From Flavobacterium sp. (GTDB lineage Bacteria > Bacteroidota > Bacteroidia > Flavobacteriales > Flavobacteriaceae), in contig NZ_JAIXUB010000001.1 in assembly GCF_027484205.1 (NCBI RefSeq), positions 253,528-317,527 of the forward strand: DNA of 64,000 bases, written 5' to 3'. The notes beneath the pieces were generated by a model. That model was not told the origin of the DNA. It did no database searches and saw nothing but the letters and a program-made list of their open reading frames with translations. Within the stretch, counting starts at the first letter, position 1. The number at the start of each line of letters is the position of its first letter. Of this stretch, positions 26,490 through 34,451 are shown piece after piece. The position numbers and the translations under genes were made by a program.

Positions 26490-26640
26490 CAATTATATCT
26501 CAATTCTTTGTGCCTTTGCGCCTTTGCGAGATCTCATTAAAAAATTAAGTTGAATCTAAAACTTTTTACTATTTATAATATGTAATAAGGTAATTGTTAA
26601 TTTTCGGATTACTATAATTTAAAAATCAAGAAAATGAAAA
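26490..26640. repeat. Duplicated block without MITE: the empty site
   Basis: Positions 26490-26548 match 30200-30258 and continue directly into the sequence AAGTTGAATCTAAAAC, which in the other copy follows the MITE (30419 onward). The junction here, AAATTAAGTTG, is therefore the uninterrupted target; at 30259 it is split by the element with TAA doubled. Confidence 0.75.
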
Positions 26641-26736
26641 AAATCATTGCATAGCTTTTGTTACGGAATTATTTTTTGAAGATTTATTGGAAAAAAAGAA
26701 CAAGTAGATTGGGGTATTTTATATGTATAATTGGTA
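26630..26736. repeat. 3' part of the MITE-like repeat
   Basis: It matches the full copy at 30259-30418 from ATGAAAAAAATCATTGC to the right end AATTGGTA. The left part is replaced by lipoprotein upstream sequence. The switch falls in ATGAAAAAAAT, which occurs both at the lipoprotein start codon and inside the element. Confidence 0.75.
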
Positions 26737-26824
26737 TAAGTTGAATCTAAAACTTCTTACTATTTATAATATGTAATAAGTTAATTGTTAGTTTTCAGAC
26801 TACTATAATTTAAAAATCAAGAAA

Positions 26825-27001
26825 ATGAAAAAAAATAAAACTACTTGCAATGGTATCAATGATGATTTTGATTTCATCGTGTGAAAAAAAAACAACACCT
26901 CAAAAAATTGAAAACGAACAAAATCTTGAAAAAAAGAACCATGGATTAGAGTTTATGAAGGCAATCTAAAAGGTTATGAAGGTTCAATAAAAATCAAAAT
27001 T
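26825..27001 (+). pseudogene. Broken copy of the NlpE-like lipoprotein gene
   Basis: The sequence from the ATG at 26825 is about 90 percent identical by eye to the first 180 bp of the intact gene at 30507. It has one extra A after the start codon (eight instead of seven), a deletion of about 12 bp in the linker and one fewer A in a later run. It then breaks off at 27001, where TACCAATTATACA, the end of the MITE-like element, begins. About 100 bp of upstream sequence (26737-26824) is duplicated too. Confidence 0.8.
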
Positions 27002-27021
27002 ATACCAATTATACAATGTAA

Positions 27022-27115
27022 AAAGTGAATCAGTGGCGAAAAAATATTTTTAAAAGCTAAAACGAGATGCAATAAAAGCACATCGTTTTAACGCTCTTTG
27101 TAACCAATAAAATGA
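27022..27115. repeat. Second copy of a 95-bp intergenic repeat
   Basis: It matches 26223-26322 with shared blocks GTGAATC, AAAATATTTTTA, AAGCTAAAACGA and ACCAATAAAATGAT. No coding potential is seen. It lies next to a MITE end at 27002. Confidence 0.6.
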
Positions 27116-27139
27116 TTGTTCTTTTCTACTACTAAGGTC

Positions 27140-27230
27140 TTTCAGTCAGTCCTTCCATCGAAGGAGCACTGACATCAGTAGTGCTCGTTATGCGATTTGT
27201 CACGCTGGTCGATAGGACAGCATAACTGAA
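27140..27230. other. Structured, GC-richer pocket
   Basis: Two perfect 7-bp stems lie side by side: GAGCACT with AGTGCTC (27164-27170, 27180-27186) and GTTATGC with GCATAAC (27187-27193, 27220-27226). Base composition differs from the surrounding AT-rich DNA. It could be a structured RNA leader or a scar of a mobile element; there is no T-run after it. Confidence 0.3.
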
Positions 27231-27356
27231 ACTTAACAGAAAAAATTTCCTAAAAACTTTAACAATAAGCAAACTTCAAATAAATAAAACAAAACAGAAT
27301 ATACATTTATCGTTTTTTATGTCAATTATAAGATATCATGAAAAAAAATACAACAA

Positions 27357-27364
27357 TACTTTTG
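27357..27364 (+). promoter_or_regulatory. -7 promoter element, duplicated leader
   Basis: TACTTTTG matches TAnnTTTG and is conserved in position with 23859-23866 before the paralogous gene. The leader would be about 80-90 nt. Confidence 0.5.
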
Positions 27365-27454
27365 CACGCGAAATAAAATTATCTTCATCTATTAAGTGCA
27401 TTTTTTTATGAATGAAGTCGTTAAAAAATTCAAAAGTTTAATTAAATTTTAAAA

Positions 27455-28639
27455 ATGAAAAAAATAATTTCAATACTGGTCCTTTCCATAAGTTTAGTAT
27501 CTTATGGTCAAGTTAAAATTGGAGATAACCCCACAACAATTAACCCCAGTTCTGCCCTTGAAGTAGAAAGTACAAACAAAGCGCTACTTATTACTAGGGT
27601 AGATAATACTTCTTTAGTAACTAACCCTGTCAATGGTATGATGGTGTATGATAAATCATCACAATGTATTAGAAGTTTCGAGAACGGAAAATGGTCAACT
27701 TGTCTTACTGCTGAACCTAGCGTAATTGATGTAAGTTGCGCAATTTTAAACACTATTTATACAGCAAAAAGCACAAACGAAATCTCAACAAAACCAATAT
27801 TCAGAGTTACTTTAACCAATACCTCTTTATTTTTCCCAGTAAGTCTTTATTTTGCAACCTCAAATGTTGCCCTTTCTGGTGTTTCTGGTTTATCTGTTAC
27901 ATCAGTAACTTCAAGTTTTGTTACAATACAACCAGGTCAACAAGCTACCATTGATTATATTATTGAAGGTACTGCTACAGCATCAGGAACATTAACAGCT
28001 ACTTGGACAAACAAAAATCTATCGTGTTCAAGTACACATTCTGTTAGATATTTCCCAATTACTAACGCAAGAGGTGCTAATTCAACTACTGCTGTAGAAC
28101 CTGATAATGGATGGCACTGGGTAAGTTTACTTCAAGGTTCTCCTGTTCAAAGTCAAGTGGGTCCTTATGGTATTTATCAAGTGGATATGTATGCAAGTAC
28201 TTATTTAGATGGTAATTTATTTGTTTGGGGCAGAACACTTGAAGACAAATTAAACACTTCTAACTCGGTGGTATATGCCTCTGATTTGAATGATAATTAT
28301 CCAGTGACTACTTTTGGAGCCTATTCAGGACAAGGCATAGGTGCTGACAATCAATTCCACAGAGTGGTTTGTCCAGATAACACAATAGCAACAGGTATTG
28401 AAATTCGTGCAACCACTTATTTAGATGGTAATTTGAAATTAAGATGTACCGCACTAAATCCAGGCTATACAACAGAAGTGGGAAGTGGTGGTGTTGACGT
28501 GGAAGGTCCTGGTATAGGTTATGACAATAACACTCATAGTGTATCATGTCCTCCTGGTCAATTCGTGAAAGGGATACGAATATATGCAACCACTTATCTT
28601 GACGGAAGAGTTGGCTTATTTTGTACTCCTGTAAACTAA
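27455..28639 (+). CDS. Secreted protein with fibre-type N-terminus and three TTYLDG repeats
   Basis: The 394-residue protein has a signal peptide (MKKIISILVLSISLVSYGQ) and the same N-terminal module as its neighbours (NPSSALEVESTNKALLITRV, then NGMMVYDKSSQCIRSF). An Ig-like region covers about 95-200. The C-terminal part has three repeats carrying STYLDGN, TTYLDGN and TTYLDGR, with conserved Cys before or after them (VVCPDN, LRCTAL, VSCPPG, LFCTPV). I do not recognise the repeat domain. It is likely a cell-surface binding protein. Confidence 0.7.
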   Translation: MKKIISILVLSISLVSYGQVKIGDNPTTINPSSALEVESTNKALLITRVDNTSLVTNPVNGMMVYDKSSQCIRSFENGKWSTCLTAEPSVIDVSCAILNTIYTAKSTNEISTKPIFRVTLTNTSLFFPVSLYFATSNVALSGVSGLSVTSVTSSFVTIQPGQQATIDYIIEGTATASGTLTATWTNKNLSCSSTHSVRYFPITNARGANSTTAVEPDNGWHWVSLLQGSPVQSQVGPYGIYQVDMYASTYLDGNLFVWGRTLEDKLNTSNSVVYASDLNDNYPVTTFGAYSGQGIGADNQFHRVVCPDNTIATGIEIRATTYLDGNLKLRCTALNPGYTTEVGSGGVDVEGPGIGYDNNTHSVSCPPGQFVKGIRIYATTYLDGRVGLFCTPVN

Positions 28640-28652
28640 AAATCTTTACTAT

Positions 28653-28682
28653 ATCTACCCTCGATTGAGGGTAGATTTTTTT
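28653..28682 (+). terminator. Terminator
   Basis: A perfect 10-bp stem, ATCTACCCTC with GAGGGTAGAT, closes a GATT loop and is followed by eight or nine T residues. Confidence 0.9.
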
Positions 28683-28689
28683 TTATTGA

Positions 28690-30030
28690 ATGAGATTACT
28701 TATATTTCTTTTTTTCTTTTTCTACTGTCCTTCTTTTTTTGGACAATCTATTCATTTTTCAATACCTCATTTTTCTGATAAAGAACTAAAATGTTGGATT
28801 GATAAGGGCTCCAGGGCAGATACTATTTACAAACAAAAACTTAATAATTTTGGTGAAACCAATATAAACTTTACTACAAGTGAGGAAAATGTAAGTCTTG
28901 CATTTTCAGTTCAAAATAGTGAGCCAATACGCATTTTATACAATAAAAATGAAAATATTAGTATTTTAAATTCTACTAAAGAATTAAAATCTAACTCTTT
29001 TATTATTGAAAACTCGCCTACAAACACTACTATTTTTAATTGCCTGTTTCAATTACAAAATTTAGAAAATAAAAGCATGCTCATAAACAAAATGAGCAGT
29101 CTATATGAAGCTAAAAACCCTTTTTTAAAAGAATTATTTAACGAAAAAAATCGTATTCAACAAAAGATTAGTACAATAAACGATTCACTTGCGCTTAGCA
29201 CTACTTTTGAAGCTAAATATATTAGATTAAAAATTTTAGCCAATGAAATAACCGCTAACACAACTGTAAACAACATAGAAAATAAAACTACTGCTCGCAA
29301 TCATTTTATAAATGATGTCGATTTTGACTTACTCTATTCTTCTGGATTTTGGGTACCAATTGTTCGAAGCACATTACATATATATAACGAATCTGCACCA
29401 TTTTATGAAAGGTTTGGTGACGATGTTATTTCAATACTAAAAAAAATAAAAAAGGAAGAAATATTTGAAACCTTCTATCAAGATGCACTATTCATTTCGG
29501 ATAACCTGGATTGGGTAAAGGACAAAGAAAACATAGAAAATTATTTAATACAATCAGGTAGAATTTCCGATGAAAATTTGTTAAAATTTAAAAACAATCA
29601 AAAACTACACCTAGGGAAAAAATCACCTAAACTACAACTTCCAAATTCTAACAATAGCAAAAAAAACAGCGCAAATAAGCCCGAAAAAAAACTTTCGATG
29701 CTGTTGTTTTATGAAACAGGATGCAACCATTGTGAGGAAGAAATTGAAAAAGTTAAACAAAATTTTTCATTACTTAAGAATAACGATGTTCAATTCATTA
29801 GCTTTTCATCAGATACAGATAGTGCTGCTTTTAATGAAAAAGCAAAAAGTTTACCTTGGAGTGATAATTTCTGTAGCTTAAAAGGAATGGAAGATCCAAA
29901 TTTTAAAAACTTTCTCGTTGCTGTAACACCCACTTTTTACATTATAAACAACAATGGCTATATTATTTATAAAACCTACCAATTTAATAAAGTAATGTCG
30001 TTTTTAAATGATTTTTTAAAACAAAAATAA
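28690..30030 (+). CDS. TlpA/AhpC-like thioredoxin-fold exported protein
   Basis: The 446-residue protein has an N-terminal signal peptide (FFFFYCPSFFGQ), a long unknown region of about 300 residues and a C-terminal thioredoxin fold. The redox motif is C345-NH-C348 in YETGCNHCEE, and the cis-Pro strand is VTPTFYIINN. Such proteins act as periplasmic thiol-disulfide oxidoreductases. The N-terminal part resembles that of the protein at 61738, which has no thioredoxin domain. It begins inside the tail of the preceding terminator, so it is transcribed on its own or by read-through. Confidence 0.85.
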   Translation: MRLLIFLFFFFYCPSFFGQSIHFSIPHFSDKELKCWIDKGSRADTIYKQKLNNFGETNINFTTSEENVSLAFSVQNSEPIRILYNKNENISILNSTKELKSNSFIIENSPTNTTIFNCLFQLQNLENKSMLINKMSSLYEAKNPFLKELFNEKNRIQQKISTINDSLALSTTFEAKYIRLKILANEITANTTVNNIENKTTARNHFINDVDFDLLYSSGFWVPIVRSTLHIYNESAPFYERFGDDVISILKKIKKEEIFETFYQDALFISDNLDWVKDKENIENYLIQSGRISDENLLKFKNNQKLHLGKKSPKLQLPNSNNSKKNSANKPEKKLSMLLFYETGCNHCEEEIEKVKQNFSLLKNNDVQFISFSSDTDSAAFNEKAKSLPWSDNFCSLKGMEDPNFKNFLVAVTPTFYIINNNGYIIYKTYQFNKVMSFLNDFLKQK

Positions 30031-30506
30031 TCAACAACAAATAGTTAATCAAATTCATAGTTCTCATTTTAATAAAATCAAAACTAAACCAATAAAAAAG
30101 AGTAAAAAAACAAATTAAAATCATTGTTGTCCGATTAAAATAGTTATTGCTAAAACAATTTTCTTTTTTACGCGCAAAGCCACAAAGGCACAGTTTATAA
30201 CAATTATATCTAAATTCTTTGTGCCTTTGTGCCTTCGCGAGAACACATTAAAAATTAATACCAATTATACATATAAAATAGTCTAAAGATATGAAGTTAT
30301 TTTTTTTCAAGACTATGAAAAAAATCATTGCATAGCTTTTGTTACGGAATTATTTTTTGAAGATGTATTGGAAAAAAAGAACAATTAGATTGGGGTATTT
30401 TTATATGTATAATTGGTATAAGTTGAATCTAAAATTTCCTGCTATTTATAAGATGTAATAAGGTAATTGCTAGTTTTCGGACTATTATAATTTAAAAATC
30501 AAGAAA
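30031..30506. other. Intergenic region: hairpin, MITE copy and lipoprotein leader
   Basis: No gene is seen. A hairpin has arms CGCGCAAAGCCACAAAGGCA at 30171-30190 and TGCCTTTGTGCCTTCGCG at 30221-30238. The full MITE copy follows, then about 90 bp of leader shared with 26737-26824. Confidence 0.75.
30259..30418. repeat. Full MITE-like element, 160 bp, TSD TAA
   Basis: The ends are TACCAATTATACATATAAAA and the near-perfect inverted complement ending TATAATTGGTA. The flanks are TAA on both sides (30256-30258 and 30419-30421), and the related locus at 26547 has a single TAA with no element. The interior has no open frame of useful length. Confidence 0.85.
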
Positions 30507-30917
30507 ATGAAAAAAATAAAACTACTTGCAATGGCATCAATGATGATTTTGATTTCATCTTGTGACAAAAAAACAACTCCTCAAAAAATTGACAACAAAC
30601 AAAATAAAGAACAAAATCTTGAAAAAAAAGAACCATGGATTGGAGTTTATGAAGGCAATCTAAAAGGGTATGAAGGTTCAATAAAAGTCAAGATTACTTT
30701 AAATAAAAATCTAACCTATCAATTGTTAGAATACTATGACCACAAAGAACATGCTAACAAGGGCAAGTTTCAATGGAATAACAATAATAATAGTATCAAA
30801 CTAGAAGATGGTAGGAACTTTAAAATAGTCAAAGAAGGTTTAAAAATGCTGAATGAAAATGGCGACGAAGTAAAAATTGACAATGCAAGCACTGTTCTCA
30901 AAAAAATAGATGATTAA
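30507..30917 (+). CDS. NlpE-like lipoprotein lacking the N-domain CxxC
   Basis: The 136-residue protein has a lipoprotein signal ending in the lipobox LISSC, a charged linker rich in Lys and Gln, and then an NlpE N-terminal-like domain: WIGVYEGNL, VKITLNKNLTYQLLEYY, KGKFQWNNNNNSIKL. In NlpE relatives the first strand is followed by a Cys-Ala-x-Cys motif; here the residues are KGYEGS with no Cys. It may therefore have lost metal or redox sensing. A broken duplicate lies at 26825. Confidence 0.75.
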   Translation: MKKIKLLAMASMMILISSCDKKTTPQKIDNKQNKEQNLEKKEPWIGVYEGNLKGYEGSIKVKITLNKNLTYQLLEYYDHKEHANKGKFQWNNNNNSIKLEDGRNFKIVKEGLKMLNENGDEVKIDNASTVLKKIDD

Positions 30918-31276
30918 TTATTCTTTCAATTTGAGTAAAGAAATTCCTATTTTTTAAAAAAAAATAAAAATCCAAGTACTTTATTTAAAGCTACTTTAAC
31001 AACCCAAAAAAAAATCAATGTTTATTTTCCATTTTTTAAATCAATAATTATATATATCATAATAAAACACAATAATAAATTTGTTAAAGTTTTAAAGTTT
31101 TTTTATACAAAAATAGTATTGAAAAAAACTTATATAATATTTTTTAATGCTTTCAAATTTAGAACAATACTATATGTGCATAATTATTAAATATAATTAT
31201 ATCAGGCATTTAAGTTCGATACAGATAAATTAAAATTAAAATGCTAAATATCAATTAAAAGAGGTTAATTTAAAAA
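30918..31276. other. AT-rich intergenic region
   Basis: I see no gene, no clear hairpin and no convincing promoter match in this 359-bp spacer, apart from poly-A/T tracts. It must contain the promoter of the gene at 31286. Confidence 0.6.
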
Positions 31277-31285
31277 ATGTTAATT

Positions 31286-33337
31286 ATGAAACGAATAAAC
31301 CAAATCTTTATTGTCTGCTTACTGATAGTGACAGCAACAATAAATGCTCAAGTGAAAATTGGCAACAATGTCACTACACTACAAGACGGTTCTCTACTTG
31401 AGTTAGAAACTAACGGAACTAAGGCCGGTTTAAAATTAGCTGAAGTAGCTTTGACTGATGTAAATGACGTAACAACAATTCCAGTCACTGCAGCAAGTAA
31501 AGGAATGGTGGTTTACAATTCTGCAGCTTCAGGTATAGGTTCTACAGGTGTTGTTCCTGGAGTTTATACTTATGACGGAACAAAGTGGGTAAAATTCGAC
31601 ACAAAAAATGAAGCAGGTTCAGGTTTAGATCTAGGTTATGTAGTAGCATGGCCAGCTAATACCATTCCGCCTGATTTTCTTTTACCATTAAATGGAGGTA
31701 CCTACAATTGGGCAGATTTTACAGATTTACAAACCATGCACAGTTTGTACCCAAATCAATTCATTAGTACATCAAACGCAACAACCTTTACACTAATAGA
31801 CATCAATACCAACGGAAGATTTTTAAGAGGAGGTAGCACTGCAGGTGTAACTCAGGCAGCAGCAACAGCACTACCTTCATCTGCTTTTACAATCAGTAGT
31901 GTAAGCGCAGGTACACCAACAGGATCTATTTCATCTGTTTCTGCAGGTACTCCTTCTGGATCTTTATCAACAGATGGTGCGCATCAACACCCAATTGGTT
32001 TAAGAGGAAATGATGGTGGTTGGGCAGGTGCTAATCCAACTGCTTTTCATAATGGTATGAGTGCTGGTGGTGGAACAGTTTCAACAACAGACAGACCAAT
32101 TACGGGTACAGCAACAACATCAATCATACAATCAAGCGGTAGCCATTCGCACACCTTTACGGGTACAGCATTAGCGGCACACAATCATACTTTTGCCGGT
32201 ACCGCTTTAGGAGCACACAATCATACTTTAGCGGGTGGCGATAGCGAAACACGTCCTATCAATATTTCGGTAATGTGGTGCTTAAAAGCAAAAAGTTTGT
32301 CAACAAGCGGTTCAGTAACTGTAAATAATTTAGGTTCTATAACAGCAACTAACGGATTAACAGCGGTTAGTGGTTCTACAAATGTATCGTTTGGCGGTAC
32401 TTTAGTAAACAATACAACTATTGAAATGGCTACAAAAACTTTAAACTTTAACAATGGTTATATAGGTATTGGTTCAGCAACGCCATCGTTTAAATTACAT
32501 ATTTCTGGTGATGCTACTACAGCTTGGCAAAACGCTGCAATGATTTTAAATAATACTGGCACTAACGGTCGCTCATATTCTTTCAGTAGTAGAGCTACAG
32601 GGCCAAATATAGGGTTGAACATTGCAGACGAAACTTCTGGTGTGGTAAGAATGTCAATTAATTCTAGTGGTTTTGTAGGTATAGATACAGTAACACCTAC
32701 ACAAAAATTAGATGTAGTAGGAAATGTAAAATTCTCTGGTTCATTAATGCCAAACAATACCGCTGGTACTACTGGACAAGTACTAACTAGTGCTGGTTCT
32801 GGTGCAGCTCCTACTTGGCAAACTCCTGCTGCGGTGTCTTTTGGAGATGTTAAAACAGGTTTACAAACAGCAGATCATAGTGGATGGATTAAATTAGACG
32901 GAAGACTAATATCTACTTTAACCACAACACAACAAACACAAGCAACTGCTTTAGGAATAGGTACAAATTTACCTAATGCAACAGGTAGCGTATTAATGCA
33001 AAACGGTACAACTTTAGGAAGTGTTAGCGGTAGTATGAATAAAACCATTGCCCAAAATCAATTGCCAAATGTAACTTTATCTGGAACTACATCTAGTAAT
33101 GGAGATCATAATCACTCTTACGTAAGAACTAGTAACGTTGGAGAGATTGTAGCTGGTGGTTCTGGTGCAGTAGTAGTTGGGCAAGAAAACTCAAATGTTG
33201 GCGCTACAACAGGTAATGCAGGAACTCATACGCATACATTAACGACATCATCAATAAATGGTGGTGTAACACAACAAACACTTGATGTTACTCCACAAAG
33301 TTTAAGTGTTAACACTTTCATTTACTTAGGTAATTAA
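31286..33337 (+). CDS. Secreted phage tail-fibre-like protein with two collar-type domains
   Basis: The start MKRINQIFIVCLL gives a clean signal peptide cleaved after INAQ; an in-frame ATG 9 bp upstream is possible. The protein of 683 residues is a close paralogue of the one at 23979 through the collar-like domain (GYVVAWPANTIPPDF, HxH repeats, ETRPINISVMWCLK). The fibre segment contains YIGIGSATPSFKLHISG. It then has a second tail-fibre-type end, with GDVKTGLQTADHSGWIKLDG, NHSYVRTSN and TLDVTPQSLSVNTFIYLGN. Trimeric, metal-binding surface fibre is the best guess. Confidence 0.75.
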   Translation: MKRINQIFIVCLLIVTATINAQVKIGNNVTTLQDGSLLELETNGTKAGLKLAEVALTDVNDVTTIPVTAASKGMVVYNSAASGIGSTGVVPGVYTYDGTKWVKFDTKNEAGSGLDLGYVVAWPANTIPPDFLLPLNGGTYNWADFTDLQTMHSLYPNQFISTSNATTFTLIDINTNGRFLRGGSTAGVTQAAATALPSSAFTISSVSAGTPTGSISSVSAGTPSGSLSTDGAHQHPIGLRGNDGGWAGANPTAFHNGMSAGGGTVSTTDRPITGTATTSIIQSSGSHSHTFTGTALAAHNHTFAGTALGAHNHTLAGGDSETRPINISVMWCLKAKSLSTSGSVTVNNLGSITATNGLTAVSGSTNVSFGGTLVNNTTIEMATKTLNFNNGYIGIGSATPSFKLHISGDATTAWQNAAMILNNTGTNGRSYSFSSRATGPNIGLNIADETSGVVRMSINSSGFVGIDTVTPTQKLDVVGNVKFSGSLMPNNTAGTTGQVLTSAGSGAAPTWQTPAAVSFGDVKTGLQTADHSGWIKLDGRLISTLTTTQQTQATALGIGTNLPNATGSVLMQNGTTLGSVSGSMNKTIAQNQLPNVTLSGTTSSNGDHNHSYVRTSNVGEIVAGGSGAVVVGQENSNVGATTGNAGTHTHTLTTSSINGGVTQQTLDVTPQSLSVNTFIYLGN

Positions 33338-33355
33338 TACTTTGGCACTTCAATT

Positions 33356-33387
33356 AAAACCATTAAGAAGCATTTCTTAATGGTTTT
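33356..33387 (+). terminator. Terminator
   Basis: A perfect 14-bp stem, AAAACCATTAAGAA with TTCTTAATGGTTTT, closes a GCAT loop; a T-run follows shortly after. Confidence 0.88.
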
Positions 33388-33520
33388 AGTTTTTTAAAAT
33401 ACTTATAAATCATAATAAATAAACTCTTGCTTGTTATACTTTACTAAATAAAATTAACACGACTCAAAGTTAATTTAGCTAGACATACCCTATTGAATTG
33501 ATAAAAATAAAATTTAAACA

Positions 33521-33577
33521 CATAAAATCGCTATTAACAACAAGTTTGCGGATGTAAACACCAATGAAAATAGCGAT
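33521..33577 (+). repeat. Leader repeat with hairpin, copy 1
   Basis: CATAAAATCGCTATTAACAA at 33521-33540 also occurs at 34333-34352 before the gene at 34452. Here ATCGCTATT pairs with AATAGCGAT at 33569-33577, so the leader RNA could fold. Confidence 0.5.
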
Positions 33578-33612
33578 ACATAAGCACCATAAAACAAATA
33601 AAATTTAAACAG

Positions 33613-34122
33613 ATGAAAAGAATACTTTACACAATCCTAATGCTTTTTCCATTCGTCATAAATGCACAAACGGCTACACTTGACAGTAAGCGCGTTTTGT
33701 CATCGTTAGATGTTTTTAAAAAAATTGACACGCTTATGGCAAAAGAGCAACTCAAATACTCAAAAGAATACGAAATAAAGAAAAGCACTTTAGAAAAAAC
33801 TATTGCTTATGCTGATAGTCTAAAATTAGAAAAACCAAAGGATAAAAAAACAAAAGAAGTAATTCAACGTTCAAAAGAACTTCAACAAGAATTGGTAGAT
33901 TTTGAAAATGAATCAAAAGAAAAACTTATTGAGTATAAAAGTCTAATAGCAACTCCATATTATGAAAAAGTGGATGCCATTATTAAAAAAATTGCTCAAA
34001 AACTAAATTACAAACAAGTATTTGATACGCAAGCAATTTCATTTGTCTATATAGATCCAGAAACCGATATTACAGAAATAGTGATTAATGAACTTAAAAA
34101 AGAGTTCGTTAATAAGAAGTAA
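33613..34122 (+). CDS. OmpH/Skp-like periplasmic chaperone
   Basis: The 169-residue protein has a signal peptide (LYTILMLFPFVINAQ), a short strand with LDSKRVLSSLDVFKK and a long charged helical region (about 40-115). A C-terminal strand pair follows, with YKQVFDTQAISFVYIDPETD. That is the Skp layout: trimeric chaperones that hold unfolded outer-membrane proteins. Its place between two secreted fibre genes suggests a dedicated role in their export, although the housekeeping function cannot be excluded. Confidence 0.8.
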   Translation: MKRILYTILMLFPFVINAQTATLDSKRVLSSLDVFKKIDTLMAKEQLKYSKEYEIKKSTLEKTIAYADSLKLEKPKDKKTKEVIQRSKELQQELVDFENESKEKLIEYKSLIATPYYEKVDAIIKKIAQKLNYKQVFDTQAISFVYIDPETDITEIVINELKKEFVNKK

Positions 34123-34451
34123 AAGTATTTATTTTTTTAGCCAGTACCTTTTTATTTACCAAAACACTAATATTAAAAAAGTGTAATACCAAATGTATAT
34201 AAATATAGTCAAAAGATGCGAAGTTATTTTTTAGAAAAAAGAAAAAGCACATTAAACTATTTTATAAGTGTATTTAATATAAAGTAAAAAGGAGAATATA
34301 TTGTTCTTTTTTAAGCTATAAAAACTATAAAGCATAAAATCGCTATTAACAAGAAGTTACAGTAGCATCACAAATGATTAAAAGGCGATTTAAGCGATAG
34401 TTAACTAGCAATGCATAACGTGTATAACAAATAAAAATTAATTATAAACAT
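34123..34451. other. Intergenic region with MITE remnant and leader repeat
   Basis: No gene is seen. It holds a shortened MITE-like copy at 34187-34279 and copy 2 of the leader repeat at 34333-34352. Close to it AATCGCT can pair with AGCGATA near 34395. Confidence 0.65.
34187..34279. repeat. Internally deleted MITE-like copy
   Basis: The left end is TACCAAATGTATATAAATAT followed by AGATGCGAAGTTATTTTTTA as in the full copies. The right part, CTATTTTATAAGTGTATTTA, is a worn version of the right terminal repeat. About 70 bp of the interior is missing. Confidence 0.6.

Larger units (their letters stand above)
26037..27454. other. Repeat-dense, gene-poor region
   Basis: No intact gene is visible in these 1.4 kb. 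The region holds a small hairpin CAGACTGAAAGTCTG at 26146-26160, a longer imperfect hairpin at 26188-26246, duplicated blocks shared with 30200-30518, a MITE fragment, a broken lipoprotein gene, a repeat pair and a structured GC-richer pocket. Its last 210 bp are a paralogous copy of the leader of the gene at 23979. Confidence 0.8.

Noticed and set aside
26037..27454. CRISPR array in the repeat-dense region
   Set aside because: Repeats are few, of different lengths and not regularly spaced; no cas genes are in the window.
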